Shown here piece by piece: positions 35,359 to 43,989 of a DNA stretch of 64,000 nt (positions are counted from its first letter, which is position 1; every line of letters begins with the position of its first letter). Both the position numbers and the translations under genes were made by a program. Below the pieces are notes generated by a model. That model was not told the DNA's origin. It was given only the letters and a program-made list of their open reading frames with translations, and did no database searches. The stretch is from Pontibacillus halophilus JSM 076056 = DSM 19796 (GTDB taxonomy: Bacteria > Bacillota > Bacilli > Bacillales > BH030062), in the NCBI RefSeq assembly GCF_000425205.1, contig NZ_KE384328.1, forward strand, positions 65,799 to 129,798, in the 5' to 3' direction.

Positions 35359-35371
35359 GTTCGTTTATAAT
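35343..35371 (+). promoter_or_regulatory. Probable sigma-A promoter of trxA
   Basis: TTGTTG (35343-35348), 17-bp spacer, TATAAT (35366-35371). A second possible -10, TATACT at 35450-35455, lacks a good -35. I found no SigB site, although trxA is stress-induced in B. subtilis. Confidence 0.55.
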
Positions 35372-35498
35372 CAAAATGTGGCATGACAACGAATGAGATT
35401 GGGAATAGTATGGTAAACAAAATATTAGCCCTCACGTCATGTCTAGTGATATACTTGGAAAAGAATTGATTGGATTGTATTTAAGGAGGAATTAACAT

Positions 35499-35813
35499 AT
35501 GGCAATTACACACGCAACTGACCAAAACTTCGCTACTGAAACAGGCGAAGGTCTAGTACTAGCAGACTTCTGGGCGCCTTGGTGCGGACCTTGTAAAATG
35601 ATCGCTCCAGTTCTAGAAGAAATGGATTCTGAAATGAGCGACCAAGTGAAAATCGTAAAACTTGACGTTGACGAAAACCAAGAAACAGCTGGTAAATTCG
35701 GAGTTATGAGTATCCCAACTCTACTTCTTTTCAAAGACGGTCAAGTGGTTGACCAAGTCATTGGTTTCCAACCTAAAGAAGCACTAGTTGAACTAGTAAA
35801 CAAACACTCATAA
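35499..35813 (+). CDS. trxA: Thioredoxin
   Basis: Main cytosolic dithiol reductant. 104 residues with the active site WAPWCGPCKM (Cys29 and Cys32) and the cis-proline in MSIPTLLLF, plus the GFQPKEAL end. ATG follows TAAGGAGG. Monocistronic between etfA and uvrC, with a terminator right after the stop. Complete and typical. Confidence 0.98.
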   Translation: MAITHATDQNFATETGEGLVLADFWAPWCGPCKMIAPVLEEMDSEMSDQVKIVKLDVDENQETAGKFGVMSIPTLLLFKDGQVVDQVIGFQPKEALVELVNKHS

Positions 35814-35822
35814 GTTACGAGG

Positions 35823-35850
35823 AAAACAGCCCATCGAGGCTGTTTTTCTT
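35823..35850 (+). terminator. trxA terminator
   Basis: Perfect 9-bp stem AAAACAGCC / GGCTGTTTT, CATCGA loop, T-run. Confidence 0.92.
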
Positions 35851-35879
35851 TAGTTATAGCCGTCATCAGGGAGAGTGAT

Positions 35880-37691
35880 GTGACTGTGCGAGAGAACATT
35901 AGAGAGAAATTAGCGGTCTTGCCGAATCAACCCGGTTGTTATCTTCATAAAGATAAGAACGGTACGGTCATATACGTCGGCAAATCGAAAGTACTGAAGA
36001 ACCGAGTTCGCTCTTATTTCACTGGAGCAAACGATGCCAAGACACAGAGACTCGTTCAGGAGATTGTTGATTTTGAGTATATTGTAACCTCATCAGAGCT
36101 TGAGGCCCTTATACTTGAAATGAACTTAATCAAGAAATACGACCCTAAATATAACGTGCTTCTAAAGGATGATAAAACATATCCTTATATTAAGATTACA
36201 GCAGAGAAGCATCCACGTCTGATTGTAACGAGGAATATAAAGAAGGATAAAGGAAAGTACTTTGGTCCATACCCAAACGTTATAGCAGCAAGAGAAACGA
36301 AACGACTATTAGATCGCCTTTATCCCCTTCGAAAGTGTAATACGATGCCAGACCGTGTCTGCTTGTACTATCACATGCATCAGTGCTTAGGACCTTGTCA
36401 GTTTAAAGTCACTCAAGAACAGAATCAGGATATCGTTCAAGACATAACGAAGTTTCTGAGTGGTGGACATCAAGAGATTAAGAAAGACTTGCAACAGAAA
36501 ATGGAGCGGGCTGCTGAGAGTTTGGAGTTTGAACGTGCGAAAGAATATCGTGACCAAATTCAGCATATTGAATCGGTGATGGAACAGCAAAAAATGCAAA
36601 TCAATGACGGAGTAGACCGAGACATCTTCGGTTATTCGTACGATAAAGGGTGGATGTGCGTTCAAGTCTTCTTTATCCGCCAAGGTAAATTAATCGAACG
36701 TGACGTTTCTATTTTTCCTTTCTTTGATGATGCAGAAGATGCTTTCCTAAGCTTTATCGGTCGTTTCTATCTGCATAAGAACCATCCGAAACCAAAACAA
36801 GTCCTTGTACCAGTTGGGGCCAATGTGGATACGTTGAAGCAACTTCTAGAGTTGGACGTTCATATTCCTCTCCGTGGTCGTAAGAAGGATACTGTGGATT
36901 TAGCGATGAAGAACGCTGAAATTGCTTTGCAGGAGAAATTCTCTCTCATTGAACAGAATGAGGAGCGAACCATTAAGGCTGTAGAACAATTAGGTCAGAA
37001 TCTTCATATTGAAACGCCACATCGGATTGAAGCATTTGATAACTCCAACATCCAAGGAGCTGACCCAGTTTCCGCTATGGTCGTATTTACTGACGGTAAG
37101 CCAGACAAGAAAGAATATCGAAAGTATAAAATTCGTGATGTCAAAGGCCCCGATGATTATGAAACCATGAGGGAAGTCATACGCCGTCGATACAAGCGAG
37201 TCGTAAGAGACCAATTGCCTCTCCCAGATTTAATCATTGTGGATGGTGGGAAAGGACAGATGAGTGCAGCTCAAGATGTATTGGAGAATGAGCTTGGCCT
37301 TGATATTCCACTTGGCGGATTGGCGAAAGACGAAAAACACCGCACAAGTGAATTGCTGTATGGAGACCCGCCCGCACCTGTTGAAATGGACAGGCAATCA
37401 CAAGAGTTTTATTTGGTTCAGCGCATCCAAGATGAGGTGCACCGTTTCGCTATTTCTTTCCATAGACAGCTACGTGGTAAGGGAGCCATACAATCTGAAT
37501 TAGACAAAATCCCTGGAGTCGGAGAGAAACGACGCCGTTTATTGTTGCGCCATTTTAAATCCGTTACTCAAATTAAAGAAGCAAGCGTAGAAGATATTCA
37601 GAAGCTTGGAATCCCGTCACCGGTGGCACAAACGATTTTAAATCACTTGAATGCACCAGCAGAAGAGGAAGCTGAAGAAGTTGAGGAATAA
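35880..37691 (+). CDS. uvrC: Excinuclease ABC subunit C
   Basis: Makes both incisions in nucleotide excision repair. 603 residues: N-terminal GIY-YIG nuclease (about 15-95; [20 protein letters not shown]), cysteine-rich segment ([21 protein letters not shown]), UVR domain that binds UvrB (about 203-238), RNase H-like 5' nuclease ([15 protein letters not shown]) and C-terminal tandem HhH ([14 protein letters not shown]). GTG start at 35880 after GGGAGAGTG (GTG 35886 also possible). Acidic tail EEEAEEVEE is short. The accessory island begins right after it. Confidence 0.97.
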   Translation: MTVRENIREKLAVLPNQPGCYLHKDKNGTVIYVGKSKVLKNRVRSYFTGANDAKTQRLVQEIVDFEYIVTSSELEALILEMNLIKKYDPKYNVLLKDDKTYPYIKITAEKHPRLIVTRNIKKDKGKYFGPYPNVIAARETKRLLDRLYPLRKCNTMPDRVCLYYHMHQCLGPCQFKVTQEQNQDIVQDITKFLSGGHQEIKKDLQQKMERAAESLEFERAKEYRDQIQHIESVMEQQKMQINDGVDRDIFGYSYDKGWMCVQVFFIRQGKLIERDVSIFPFFDDAEDAFLSFIGRFYLHKNHPKPKQVLVPVGANVDTLKQLLELDVHIPLRGRKKDTVDLAMKNAEIALQEKFSLIEQNEERTIKAVEQLGQNLHIETPHRIEAFDNSNIQGADPVSAMVVFTDGKPDKKEYRKYKIRDVKGPDDYETMREVIRRRYKRVVRDQLPLPDLIIVDGGKGQMSAAQDVLENELGLDIPLGGLAKDEKHRTSELLYGDPPAPVEMDRQSQEFYLVQRIQDEVHRFAISFHRQLRGKGAIQSELDKIPGVGEKRRRLLLRHFKSVTQIKEASVEDIQKLGIPSPVAQTILNHLNAPAEEEAEEVEE

Positions 37692-37725
37692 ACTGTATGA
37701 AACATTCAGTTTATTCCTTTTTTTT
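37685..37725 (+). terminator. uvrC terminator
   Basis: 11-bp stem GGAATAAACTG / CAGTTTATTCC with inner ATG/CAT pairs and eight Ts. It includes the uvrC stop codon. Confidence 0.9.
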
Positions 37726-37727
37726 AT

Positions 37728-37756
37728 TTGACAATGAGAATCGTTATCGATATACT
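37728..37756 (+). promoter_or_regulatory. Fur-regulated promoter of the lipoprotein gene
   Basis: Consensus TTGACA (37728-37733), 17-bp spacer, TATACT (37751-37756). A Fur box at 37730-37748 matches 16 of 19 positions of GATAATGATAATCATTATC and fills the spacer, so Fe-loaded Fur would exclude RNA polymerase. Confidence 0.88.
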
Positions 37757-37801
37757 TGTGAACAGCAAATGAAAGCGATTATCAATTGGGGGGTACATAG
37801 A

Positions 37802-39010
37802 ATGAAAACAAAAAAATATGCACTTTATGCAGGACTATCTTTATCTTTACTTCTAACGGCTTGTGCAAGCGGAGAAGAGTCCAATGAAGACTCATCTTCT
37901 GAGAACCAAACGGAAGAAACGAAACAAGAAGAAAGTAAAGATGAGAAGCAATCGTTTGATGTAGCTCAATCTACAGTAGGAAAGCAAGTTGCTGCCTACC
38001 AAGAATTAATGGATGAATTGGGCAAGATGAAAGAAGATCAGGAAGTAGATTGGGAGCTTGTATCCACTACATATAAAGATGACATGCAATCTTCTGTAAC
38101 TGAAGTAAATGGTGATTTCGACCAAGCCATTTCTAGTGCCATTACAGCTGCGCAAAATGATGAGCTCGAACAAAATGCTGCTCGTCAAATCATAGATAAA
38201 GGTCTTCAATCCTATTTCTACCAGAAGCAAAAAGGGATTCATGGAGACATCGTAACTGCTCTTGAAGATGAAAATACAACAGAAGCAGATGAGCAATTCC
38301 AACAACTGAATTATTTGGCTGAAGAAGTCTTCATTCCAACTGCTGAAAAACGCGATAGCTATTATGAACTAAGCGGAGATTCAAGCATTGTTCAGAACAT
38401 CAATGCAGGTTTATCAGCTCAGGAAGAGGCTCTGAACAATGGAAACGCAGATGACTTTGCTGTATATAAGCAAGTGACAGACAAATCCATCTACCGCAGT
38501 TATTACCTAGCTGCTCAGTCCTATGCTGAGAAAATTGAGCAAGCAGCATCTGAAAATGCTGAAGAAGCTGAGTTACAGGCTGAGCAAGCCGAAGCTTGGG
38601 GATTCTTACAAGCGATTCAAGGTTCTCTATCTGGCGGAGATGAAGAAGCTGCAACTAAATTAAACACGCTCTTTACTTTAAATGAAACAGATCCAGCAAC
38701 GATTCAATCAGATGAAGTGAAAGATTTATTTGTACAAGCTTTCGTAGGCAAGATCAAGAGTTACCATGAGAAAGCGCCAAAATCGGTTGAAGAAGGAAAT
38801 CTTACGGATGCCCGTGGAGCAGCTCTAGAAGCAAACGTATTTATGAAGGCAATCGAAATGGCAATGCAGGAACGTCTAGGTGAAGAAGAGTCATCTAATC
38901 TTCTTGATAAAGCAGAAACATGGTACGAAGCTATTGAGAACGAAAACCTTGAAGAAGCGAATGCACTAAGTGAGGAAATTGTTTCTTCTCTAGATCAATT
39001 AGTGAAATAA
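37802..39010 (+). CDS. Fur-regulated extracellular lipoprotein, probable iron-uptake component
   Basis: 402-residue lipoprotein: signal peptide about 1-18 with lipobox LLTAC (Cys19), an acidic Ser/Glu/Gln linker (about 20-45), then an all-helical body that appears to hold two related halves (about 50-210 and 215-400). It resembles the helical extracellular modules accompanying or fused to FTR1 iron permeases more than a classical siderophore-binding protein, but I cannot name the family. No cupredoxin ligands and no HxxE M75 motif were seen. The frame is open back to 37697, but ATG 37802 follows TGGGGGG and starts the signal peptide. The Fur-box promoter 45 bases upstream supports an iron role. 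Monocistronic. Confidence 0.82.
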   Translation: MKTKKYALYAGLSLSLLLTACASGEESNEDSSSENQTEETKQEESKDEKQSFDVAQSTVGKQVAAYQELMDELGKMKEDQEVDWELVSTTYKDDMQSSVTEVNGDFDQAISSAITAAQNDELEQNAARQIIDKGLQSYFYQKQKGIHGDIVTALEDENTTEADEQFQQLNYLAEEVFIPTAEKRDSYYELSGDSSIVQNINAGLSAQEEALNNGNADDFAVYKQVTDKSIYRSYYLAAQSYAEKIEQAASENAEEAELQAEQAEAWGFLQAIQGSLSGGDEEAATKLNTLFTLNETDPATIQSDEVKDLFVQAFVGKIKSYHEKAPKSVEEGNLTDARGAALEANVFMKAIEMAMQERLGEEESSNLLDKAETWYEAIENENLEEANALSEEIVSSLDQLVK

Positions 39011-39015
39011 GTGCT

Positions 39016-39048
39016 AAAGAGCTGCATGTAGTCATGCAGCTCTTTTTT
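39016..39048 (+). terminator. Lipoprotein gene terminator
   Basis: 13-bp stem AAAGAGCTGCATG / CATGCAGCTCTTT, loop TAGT, T-run. Confidence 0.93.
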
Positions 39049-39119
39049 GTACAAATGTAGGCAATGGCATATGTTAAAATGAGTAAATGTGTAGATTGAA
39101 CAGCTTAGAGGTGAATTTG

Positions 39120-40058
39120 ATGAAGGTAGTAGTTACAGGTGGGGCCGGGTTTATCGGAGGTCACCTTTGTGAATATTTGGCGAAACAAGGACATGAGGTC
39201 GTTGTAATCGACAATAGATATCCTTATTACGACAATGGGCGTAAAGAGAGAAGGTTGGATAATCTTTCTCGCTATGCAAATGTTCAACTAAATAAGGTGG
39301 ATTTGTTAGACCGAGAAGGGATAAAGACAATCTTTCAAGATGGTCCTTACGATGCGCTTGTTCATTTAGCCGCTGTACCCGGAGTTCCCTATTCTTTTGA
39401 GCAGCCTGAAGAATATATCAAGAATAATATAACCGGTACTTTACATGTGTTGGAACTTGCTGGTGAAGCGCAAATACCTCACGTAATTTTTGGTTCTTCC
39501 TCGTCCGTATATGGAGACCAAGAAGGTCCATTGAAAGAAATAGACGCAGTAGGACAGGTAGTTTCTCCCTATGCTGCTTCGAAAGTAAGTGGAGAGGCAT
39601 ATGCACACATGTACCAACACAGGTATGGTTTCCAATTATCCATATTAAGATTTTTCACAGTGTATGGGCCAGAAGGACGTCCAGATATGGCCATTCAAAA
39701 GTTTATAGAGCGCGCTCAAGCAGGATTGCCAATAGATGTTTACGGAAAAGGAACTTCCCGTGATTACACGTATATTGACGATATCATCATGGGAATCTAT
39801 CAAACCCTCCTCTATGCGAAGGGGAATGAAGTGTATAACTTGGGTTCGAATTCGCCCGTTACGCTTGAGGAACTCATAAACGAACTGAAATTGCATTACC
39901 CAGCTATTGAAATCAATGAAAAGCCCTATCGGATGGGCGATGTGAAACACACATGGGCGGATATCGACAAAGCTCGAGAGCAACTTGGCTTTACGCCGGC
40001 TTACTCATTCCGTGAAGGCCTAAAGCGTACGATAGATTGGCTGAATAGAACAAGATGA
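39120..40058 (+). CDS. NAD-dependent sugar-nucleotide epimerase/dehydratase
   Basis: 312-residue extended short-chain dehydrogenase that probably epimerises or dehydrates a UDP- or dTDP-sugar. NAD-binding GGAGFIGGHL (residues 8-17), catalytic Ser/Tyr/Lys set in SSSSVYG and YAASKVSGE, RFFTVYGPEGRPDMAI typical of UDP-glucuronate/UDP-glucose 4-epimerases, and RDYTYIDDI. The exact sugar is not deducible. I chose ATG 39120, after GAGGTGAATTT; the frame from 39087 has no ribosome site. First gene of a tight four-gene operon; its stop overlaps the next start by 4 bases. Confidence 0.9.
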   Translation: MKVVVTGGAGFIGGHLCEYLAKQGHEVVVIDNRYPYYDNGRKERRLDNLSRYANVQLNKVDLLDREGIKTIFQDGPYDALVHLAAVPGVPYSFEQPEEYIKNNITGTLHVLELAGEAQIPHVIFGSSSSVYGDQEGPLKEIDAVGQVVSPYAASKVSGEAYAHMYQHRYGFQLSILRFFTVYGPEGRPDMAIQKFIERAQAGLPIDVYGKGTSRDYTYIDDIIMGIYQTLLYAKGNEVYNLGSNSPVTLEELINELKLHYPAIEINEKPYRMGDVKHTWADIDKAREQLGFTPAYSFREGLKRTIDWLNRTR

Positions 40059-40954
40059 GTGTCGTTAAAAGAGGAGTTGGATTTCTTCTATTCCTTTGTT
40101 TTATATGGTTAACGCTTCAATTCGTGGATAAAGCGACATTTGGACAAGTATGGGGAGAAATCATATCTTCTCCCAGCATGCTGGCAATTATAACGGTCAC
40201 ATACACGGGTGCATTTATATCTAGAGGCATTGCTTGGCGCTTTTACTCTGGTGTTGAAGGAAGATGGGCTTCTTACTTAGTGCCGTTATATTACTCCTTG
40301 TTCTTCAATCACCTCCTTCCTTTTAAGGCGGGGGATTTAATCCGAATTGGAGTTTATCAACAGTTCACCAAAACGACGTGGAAATCAGCTGCTTCCGATG
40401 TGATTGTGATGAGAAGTCTAGACCTATTCTGTCTTGCTGTATTGGCGATTATTGGTACTGGGGTTTACATCTCTCCTTCATATTGGTGGGTGTTAATCGG
40501 TATAGCAAGTGGAGGCTTACTCTTTGTAATCCTTTTGAGATGGAAGGGAGTGCCTAGTTGGTTGAACACTCCAATCCGGCTTATTGCGACAAGAAAGGGA
40601 GTTCTCATAGTAGGTCTTGTTGCAATAAGTTGGATTCTAGAAGGTTATGTTTTGTATGGCTTTCTTTCCATGCTTGATTGGAAGGGAACGGTATTTGAGA
40701 GCTTGTGGGCAACTTCTGTAGCCGTGGCAAGTGGAGTATTTCAAATTACACCGGGGAATTTAGCAGCTTATGAAAGTGTCATGACCGGTGCCCTAGTAGC
40801 AGTGGGACTCCCCGTTACGTCCGCCTACTTGATTGCGTTAACCACACACATTTACAAATTCATCTATTCCTTCGCTTTTGGGATACTCGTTATCATCCTA
40901 TTTCCTATTTCCTTTAGTGGAGTTAAAGAATGGTTAAAAGAAAGAGTGAATTAA
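40055..40954 (+). CDS. Lysylphosphatidylglycerol-synthase-TM-domain membrane protein (AglD/UPF0104 type)
   Basis: 299-residue integral membrane protein with about seven or eight helices. It belongs by pattern to the flippase-like UPF0104 family, which includes the MprF membrane half and archaeal AglD: conserved LVPLYYSLFFNHLLPFKAGDLIRIG with its Pro and Arg, and the ITPGNLAAYESVM motif near 235. Members move or use lipid-linked substrates. ATG overlaps the epimerase stop (ATGA). In this operon it could flip a lipid-linked sugar or lipid; that is inference. Confidence 0.85.
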   Translation: MSVVKRGVGFLLFLCFIWLTLQFVDKATFGQVWGEIISSPSMLAIITVTYTGAFISRGIAWRFYSGVEGRWASYLVPLYYSLFFNHLLPFKAGDLIRIGVYQQFTKTTWKSAASDVIVMRSLDLFCLAVLAIIGTGVYISPSYWWVLIGIASGGLLFVILLRWKGVPSWLNTPIRLIATRKGVLIVGLVAISWILEGYVLYGFLSMLDWKGTVFESLWATSVAVASGVFQITPGNLAAYESVMTGALVAVGLPVTSAYLIALTTHIYKFIYSFAFGILVIILFPISFSGVKEWLKERVN

Positions 40955-40955
40955 T

Positions 40956-42422
40956 TTGAGAGAAGCATCAGCATTTGAAAAAGTAGCAGCAAGGTGTTGG
41001 AACCTTCTTAATGAAGGAAAGCCGTTTACCCCCATATTTGTAATGGGGACAATGGTGCTATTCCAACTTTTCTTTGGGGTCTCCTCATGGCAGGCACTTT
41101 CCATTGGAGTAGTATACGTACTGCCTCTAATCCTTCTATTTATTAAATATGATTTCCCTTTACTATTAAGGAACTATCTGTGGATTCCATTGGTAGCCTT
41201 TTTAATGATTTGGCAAGTAAATTATTTGTCGTTATGGTTGTTCGCACTCGGGTTGTATTTCTTCTTTACGGTGTTTTTCTGGGGGACGATATACTACCAC
41301 TTACGAATTGGAACAACGCTTTGGAATTTCACCCGATTCTGGAAGCTTGTACTTAAGAACAGTGATTCTACAAGCGGGAATGCTCAAGAGCAAATTCCTA
41401 AGTTTCTCCTAATCCTAGGGGTATGGCAGTTGGCAGTGGACTCAATCGAACTAAACGGTTGGCTTATCCCTTCTTTAGAAGAGTTAGGTTGGTTCTACTT
41501 AGGGATTATTCTATTTACTTGGATTCTTCATCATGCTCTATTTGATTGGAAGCCAAAGCCATATGATACGTATACGAAAGACCATTATCCACAACCGTTA
41601 GATTCCGTCAGTGATCGAGTTATTGTCATTGTAATAGATGGAATGCGTAAAGATCGTTATGAAGCTGCCCACACACCGTTTCTCGATTCGTTAAAGAAGA
41701 ATGGGACAGAGTACACGCTCATGGAAACGGTCTATCCAGCACGTACGGTCGTCTGTTTCACATCTATGTTTACTGGAACGTATCCGATGGAGCATGGAAT
41801 TAAGTCTAATATGGTATGGAATTCTGGTTCACAATCAGAGAGTATATTCGATTCACTACGTAAAGTGAACAAACATGGACGATTACTTGGAATTGCTCAC
41901 CTTGTCGATACATTAGGAGACGATGTAGATACGGTGACTGCTGTTATGAATAACGATGTAGCAGACCGTCACATTGTGGAGAAAGGTAAACGTCTAATGA
42001 AGGAAGAGAACCCTGACCTCTTTGTTATGCAATTAATTAGTACGGACCAAACGGGACATAGTCGCGGGGTACTTTATGATGACTACATCGAGAAGATAGA
42101 AGAAACAGATGCGCTTGTTAAGGAGTATGTGGATTGGCTTCAGCAGGAGGGATACATGGACAATACCACAGTAATGGTCTGTGCCGATCACGGGCAAGCA
42201 GATGGAATTGGTGGTCATGGTCATTTGGACGAAGGAGAGCGTTTTGTGCCTTTCTTTATGTACGGACCCTCTATAAACCAAGGGAAGCGTGTGGAGGAGA
42301 AACATAGCCTAGTATCTATGGCCCCGACTATCGCTCACTTATTGGGAACACCATTTCCGGAACAGTCAAGAGGACGTATCTTAACTGAAGCGATTCGGAG
42401 TTCAAAGGAGTCTAATTCATGA
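40956..42422 (+). CDS. Membrane-anchored type I phosphodiesterase (alkaline phosphatase superfamily)
   Basis: 488 residues. The N-terminal part (about 20-200) has five or six hydrophobic helices; the C-terminal part (about 220-480) is a type I phosphodiesterase/nucleotide pyrophosphatase domain. Metal site residues are visible: Asp in VIDGMRKDR, nucleophile Thr in YPARTVVC, STDQTGHSRG (Asp, His), CADHGQ (Asp-His) and GGHGHLDEGERF (His). Such enzymes split or transfer phosphodiester-linked groups on lipids or glycans; substrate unknown. TTG start lies 2 bases after the previous gene; its end overlaps the GT2 gene by 4 bases. Confidence 0.85.
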   Translation: MREASAFEKVAARCWNLLNEGKPFTPIFVMGTMVLFQLFFGVSSWQALSIGVVYVLPLILLFIKYDFPLLLRNYLWIPLVAFLMIWQVNYLSLWLFALGLYFFFTVFFWGTIYYHLRIGTTLWNFTRFWKLVLKNSDSTSGNAQEQIPKFLLILGVWQLAVDSIELNGWLIPSLEELGWFYLGIILFTWILHHALFDWKPKPYDTYTKDHYPQPLDSVSDRVIVIVIDGMRKDRYEAAHTPFLDSLKKNGTEYTLMETVYPARTVVCFTSMFTGTYPMEHGIKSNMVWNSGSQSESIFDSLRKVNKHGRLLGIAHLVDTLGDDVDTVTAVMNNDVADRHIVEKGKRLMKEENPDLFVMQLISTDQTGHSRGVLYDDYIEKIEETDALVKEYVDWLQQEGYMDNTTVMVCADHGQADGIGGHGHLDEGERFVPFFMYGPSINQGKRVEEKHSLVSMAPTIAHLLGTPFPEQSRGRILTEAIRSSKESNS

Positions 42423-43150
42423 AACATGTCGTTGTATTCGTACCAGCCTATAACGAAGAAGAAAATATTGTAGAAATGATGCAATCTATCCCAAAGCAAA
42501 TCCCTGGAGTGCGAGTGACGGTAATTGTCATTGATGATGGTTCATCTGACCGAACGGTTGAGTTAGCCCGCGAAGCAGGAGCAGACCATACGTATTCACT
42601 GGGGGAGAATAGAGGATTAGGGGCTGCCGTAAGAGAAGGGTTACGCCGTTCTTGTGAACTTTCTTGCGATGTGTCCGTCATGATTGACGCAGACTTAGAG
42701 TATCCTGCTCGTCAAATACCAGAGCTGATTGAACCCATCTTAAACGATGAAGTGGATTATGTAATGGGATCAAGGTTCTTAGGGACAATTACAGGCATGA
42801 AACTTCACAGACGGCTTGGAAACTATTTGTTCACATTCATTCAATCTTTGCTACTGAAACGATGGATCTATGATGGGCAATCAGGAATGAGGGCTTTCTC
42901 AAGAGAGGCCGCTGAAAAAGCGACAATCATTCATGACTATAATTATGCGCAAGTCCTTACCTTAAATCTAATCCGAAAGAACTTTCGCATGAAAGAGATT
43001 CCAATACAATATAAAGTGCGAGAGAAAGGACAATCGTTCATTAAATTTAAAGCCTACCTATCGTCTGTCATCCCTGCGATAGTTAGGGAAATGAGATCAA
43101 ATCCTTCCCCTAAAAGAGGGGAAGCGGTTGAGTCTAGAAGAACGTCCTAA
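42419..43150 (+). CDS. Family 2 glycosyltransferase, DPM1-like (polyprenyl-phosphate sugar synthase)
   Basis: 243-residue GT2 enzyme, probably moving a sugar from a nucleotide donor to a polyprenyl phosphate. VPAYNEEENI (residues 6-15), IDDGSSDRT (38-46) and the DAD metal motif in MIDADLEYP (near 88-95) are intact. GSRFLGTITGM and the DGQSGMRAFSR acceptor loop resemble dolichol-phosphate mannose synthases. No C-terminal membrane helices, so it is the soluble or peripheral type. ATG overlaps the preceding stop. Last gene of the operon; no terminator is visible before the Fur promoter at 43178, so some read-through is possible. Confidence 0.88.
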   Translation: MKHVVVFVPAYNEEENIVEMMQSIPKQIPGVRVTVIVIDDGSSDRTVELAREAGADHTYSLGENRGLGAAVREGLRRSCELSCDVSVMIDADLEYPARQIPELIEPILNDEVDYVMGSRFLGTITGMKLHRRLGNYLFTFIQSLLLKRWIYDGQSGMRAFSREAAEKATIIHDYNYAQVLTLNLIRKNFRMKEIPIQYKVREKGQSFIKFKAYLSSVIPAIVREMRSNPSPKRGEAVESRRTS

Positions 43151-43177
43151 AAAATTGAAAACGTTCTCTATCTTGTC

Positions 43178-43210
43178 TTGACTCTAACATTGATAATGAT
43201 TATCATTAGG
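43178..43210 (+). promoter_or_regulatory. Fur-regulated promoter of the FTR1 operon
   Basis: TTGACT (43178-43183), 17-bp spacer, TATCAT (43201-43206). A Fur box at 43192-43210 (GATAATGATTATCATT core) matches 17 of 19 consensus positions and overlaps the -10. Confidence 0.9.
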
Positions 43211-43224
43211 TTAGGAGGTCTCAA

Positions 43225-43971
43225 ATGAAAAACATTATCATTCCTGTCATAATAGCAACTTTTATACTTACATTAAGTTTACCTAGTAAAGGATCAGCAT
43301 ACTCTTACGGGGACCCCGGGGAAGAAAAGATTGCTGAAGCTTATAAGGAACTTGAACAATATGTTAAGAACGATGAATGGTCTAAAGCCGAACAATTGAT
43401 GGAAAGCAATCGGGAAGATTTTGAGCTTTACTTTACGCAAACCCTTCCTCTAGTAGATGAAGGGCTGGAAGAACGAGACGAAGAGAAATTGTTAGGAGCT
43501 TATCGAACGGCTCTTCGATTGAATATTGACCGCCGACTTCACTTTGCTAAAGATAATTTCGACGATTATTCCCAAGCGAAATTATTACTCGCTAAAGCAA
43601 GAGGAACTTTCAATGTGTTAGAGCCTTATGTCCTTGAACAGTCCGATCAACAGACGGTTGACCAAGTGTACACGGACTTTGATGAAGCGTTAGCTTCGCT
43701 TGGGAACCCTGGTTTGTTTGGAGTTGGGAACGAAGAAAGCGACCAAGATACGTTTAATGAGAAAGTTACATCAATCAACGATACATTAAGTAACTATTTC
43801 ACGTTGCCAGAAGGTTCATCGAATGATGGTGAACTAACAGAAGAAAACTTAAACCTTGAAGAAGCAAATGAAGGTAACAGTGCAATCTGGAAGTGGATAG
43901 CCATTGGATTAGGAGTCATCATGGCTGTTTTAATTGCTTTCAATCAAGTTCGGAAACGGAAGAAAGACTGA
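43225..43971 (+). CDS. Anchored extracellular protein of the FTR1 iron-uptake operon
   Basis: 248 residues: N-terminal signal peptide (about 1-24, ending at KGSAYS), helical acidic extracellular domain (about 25-215), then a single C-terminal membrane helix (about 222-238) and a basic stop-transfer tail KRKKD. The helical domain resembles the extracellular module fused to the front of some FTR1 permeases, here as a separate gene. It is not a canonical EfeO: I see no cupredoxin fold and no HxxE motif. ATG follows TTAGGAGG. Directly behind a strong Fur box and 18 bases before the permease gene, so a ferric/ferrous iron donor role is likely. Confidence 0.82.
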   Translation: MKNIIIPVIIATFILTLSLPSKGSAYSYGDPGEEKIAEAYKELEQYVKNDEWSKAEQLMESNREDFELYFTQTLPLVDEGLEERDEEKLLGAYRTALRLNIDRRLHFAKDNFDDYSQAKLLLAKARGTFNVLEPYVLEQSDQQTVDQVYTDFDEALASLGNPGLFGVGNEESDQDTFNEKVTSINDTLSNYFTLPEGSSNDGELTEENLNLEEANEGNSAIWKWIAIGLGVIMAVLIAFNQVRKRKKD

Positions 43972-43989
43972 TGTAAAGGGGGAGTATCC

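Noticed and set aside
35381-35406. Possible SigB promoter of trxA (GGGAAT near 35401)
   Set aside because: No GTTTAA-like -35 at the right distance; only half of the -10 matches.
37697-37801. 35-residue extension of the Fur-regulated lipoprotein
   Set aside because: It would be translated across the uvrC terminator and the Fur promoter; the signal peptide begins at ATG 37802.
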